From Cypionkella sp. (lineage in GTDB: Bacteria; Pseudomonadota; Alphaproteobacteria; Rhodobacterales; Rhodobacteraceae), in contig NZ_JAQGKQ010000092.1 in NCBI RefSeq assembly GCF_028290025.1, forward strand, positions 1 through 64,000: a stretch of DNA of 64,000 nt, written 5' to 3'. Numbering within the stretch: the stretch's first letter is position 1; each line of letters begins with the position of its first letter. This document shows positions 62,894 through 64,000 of the stretch, in pieces. Both the position numbers and the translations under genes were made by a program. The notes under the pieces were generated by a model, which searched no databases, was not told the origin of the DNA, and was given only the letters and a program-made list of their open reading frames with translations.

Positions 62894-64000
62894 ATGGCTT
62901 TAGTCCACTCCGATAAAATCAATACCCCTATTCTCACTGTTGAACAACAATCGGCCTTTGATGGCATTATCAATCAAACTACTCCAACATGCGTTATTGC
63001 TGGTTCGGCAGGCACGGGTAAATCCCAACTCATAGCAGCCTTAGCAGCCCATTTTGGCGATAGAGCGATGTTCGTTTCCCCAACTCATAAAGCCGCCCAA
63101 GAGTTGTCAAAGAGGGGCAATTTGAAAGTATACCAAGTTGCTGCTTTGTTAAAGAATTTGGCAGTCAAAGCAATGTTGTTCGAGAAAAAGGTTACGCATA
63201 TCATTGTTGATGAAGCATCAATGATCGACCGGAAAACCAAGATTCTGATTGAGAAATACATTGCTGCGAATGCGGCTTCCCAAATCAATGTTGTGTTTTT
63301 GGGTGATCCAAATCAACTTCCCCCTGTCAACACAGATATTGTCGAAATGCAGCATGATTGGTTTCATTCTGTTAAACCTGACTTCATCTTGACCAAAGGC
63401 TTCAGACAAGACTCCAACACGACTATCAAAGTTGTTATGGATGCGCCGATTGATCCAAACCGCAAAACCATATGCGTGACAAACTACATGCGAAACAAAA
63501 TCAATGTTGCCAGTCACGAAATCAAACACGGGAAAACGAAAGCTTACACATGCAGACGCCGCAAGCAAATTTTGCAACCACATGCTGGTGATACTCTGAT
63601 TTGTTACAATCCACCTGTTGGTATGATGTTTCGGAACAACTGCGAATACGTTATCAAATCCATTTCAGATGATACCGAAGTTGATGGAACGCAATGCTTC
63701 AAAATTCTGTTTGAGGAATCCCGTAAATCCATCATGGTTCCAAAATCTGTATTTCAAATCAAGGGCAAGAAAAAAGACGATAGAGACGCGAAACGCGACT
63801 TCGAATTTGCTTATGCATTAACTGCACATGCCGCCCAAGGATCGGGATATGACAATGTGATTGTTTACTTGGAACGTAATGCCGTAATGGCCGATGATGG
63901 CGAAACGGTTGAATATAAATCTGCCTTTGATACCGCTTACATGCAGCGTTGGCTATACACTGCTATTACGCGCGGCAAGAAGTCAGTTTTGGTTGTTGAT
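62894..64000 (+). CDS. SF1 DNA helicase, RecD/Dda-like (3' end beyond window)
   Basis: The 369 codons present encode an SF1 helicase. Walker A is GSAGTGKS (37-44), motif II DEAS (106-109), motif III GDPNQLPPV (137-145), motif V TAHAAQGSGYDNVIVYLER and motif VI WLYTAITRGKKSVLVV just before the window end. The single compact core with a short N-terminus (MALVHSDKINTPILTVEQQ) resembles phage T4 Dda, a replication-start helicase, rather than RecD of RecBCD. AGGA lies 8 bases before the ATG. With the repeat array upstream it suggests a replication module. The C-terminus is not in the window, so extra domains cannot be excluded. Confidence 0.85.
   Translation, partial: MALVHSDKINTPILTVEQQSAFDGIINQTTPTCVIAGSAGTGKSQLIAALAAHFGDRAMFVSPTHKAAQELSKRGNLKVYQVAALLKNLAVKAMLFEKKVTHIIVDEASMIDRKTKILIEKYIAANAASQINVVFLGDPNQLPPVNTDIVEMQHDWFHSVKPDFILTKGFRQDSNTTIKVVMDAPIDPNRKTICVTNYMRNKINVASHEIKHGKTKAYTCRRRKQILQPHAGDTLICYNPPVGMMFRNNCEYVIKSISDDTEVDGTQCFKILFEESRKSIMVPKSVFQIKGKKKDDRDAKRDFEFAYALTAHAAQGSGYDNVIVYLERNAVMADDGETVEYKSAFDTAYMQRWLYTAITRGKKSVLVVD

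Larger units (their letters stand above)
49647..64000. mobile_element. Genomic island integrated at dusA (left part; right end not seen)
   Basis: A phage-type integrase faces away from dusA at the boundary. Beyond it base composition shifts visibly toward AT and gene density drops. The genes are accessory: small unknowns, a serine recombinase, glycan genes, a truncated gene, repeat arrays and a phage-type helicase. The presence of two recombinase types and of a repeat near both sides of the serine-recombinase segment suggests that it is a composite of more than one insertion. The right junction, expected as a second partial dusA 5' end or attR core, lies past 64000 if this is right. Confidence 0.65.

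Noticed and set aside
62632-62973. 113-codon minus-strand frame before the helicase
   Set aside because: It overlaps the helicase start and its ribosome-binding region, lacks a ribosome-binding site and shows no recognisable family.

Overview
The window looks like a chromosome segment of a marine Rhodobacteraceae (Roseobacter-group alphaproteobacterium). The evidence is gene content and gene order: a DMSP lyase of the DddP type, a four-subunit sarcosine oxidase, ccmABCDG, yajC-secD-secF followed by a Mth938-like gene, and yfgM-bamB-der. Most of the first 49.6 kb is GC-rich, densely packed and of housekeeping character. No tRNA, rRNA or CRISPR array was recognised.

Layout. 1-3.2 kb: start of an nnr-like gene, then the nitrogen pair glnB-glnA and a membrane-anchored unknown. 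3.2-5.5 kb: a haem-dependent N-demethylase-like gene (DUF3445) divergent from dddP. 5.8-10.2 kb: purB, an orphan fliG, a DMT exporter and an LpxL-like acyltransferase. 10.3-14 kb: a DUF1223 gene divergent from acnA. 14.4-19.1 kb: a Hint-domain protein, two tiny membrane proteins and the cytochrome c maturation operon ccmABCDG on the minus strand. 19.2-24.8 kb: an aldo/keto reductase, the Sec accessory genes and a membrane acyltransferase. 25-35.3 kb: serS, a TspO-like membrane protein, der-bamB-yfgM, an Atm1-type ABC exporter, a LysM protein and a LOG-family gene. 35.3-43.2 kb: a phosphoesterase, sodB and the sox (sarcosine oxidase) genes B-x-D-A-G. 43.3-49.6 kb: ccmI-ruvX-DUF1289, a Tae4-like peptidoglycan amidase, a TSUP transporter, an MFS drug exporter and dusA.

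From about 49.65 kb the character changes. A tyrosine recombinase begins 109 bp from the start of dusA, a known integration target, and everything to the window end is by eye more AT-rich and sparser. It holds small unknown genes, a serine recombinase, a three-module glycosyltransferase, a sulfotransferase with a long coiled coil, a truncated SRAP gene, an array of about 70-bp direct repeats and a Dda/RecD-like SF1 helicase that runs off the end. I read this as the left part of a dusA-integrated island, possibly a composite, carrying surface-glycan genes and a replication-like module.

How the genes fit together. The core half couples nitrogen assimilation (PII and glutamine synthetase) with breakdown of methylated osmolytes and amines (DMSP, sarcosine, probably a methylamine), plus envelope biogenesis (Sec, Bam, lipid A acylation, LysM) and cytochrome c maturation. 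Points that most deserve a second look: the Tae4-like amidase with an extra C-terminal domain and no visible T6SS or immunity partner; the repeat array next to the helicase; the 14-bp repeat near both sides of the serine-recombinase segment; the hairpin that overlaps the fliG ribosome-binding site; the 15-bp tandem repeat that begins on the glnA stop codon; and the extra gene plus terminator that split the sox cluster.
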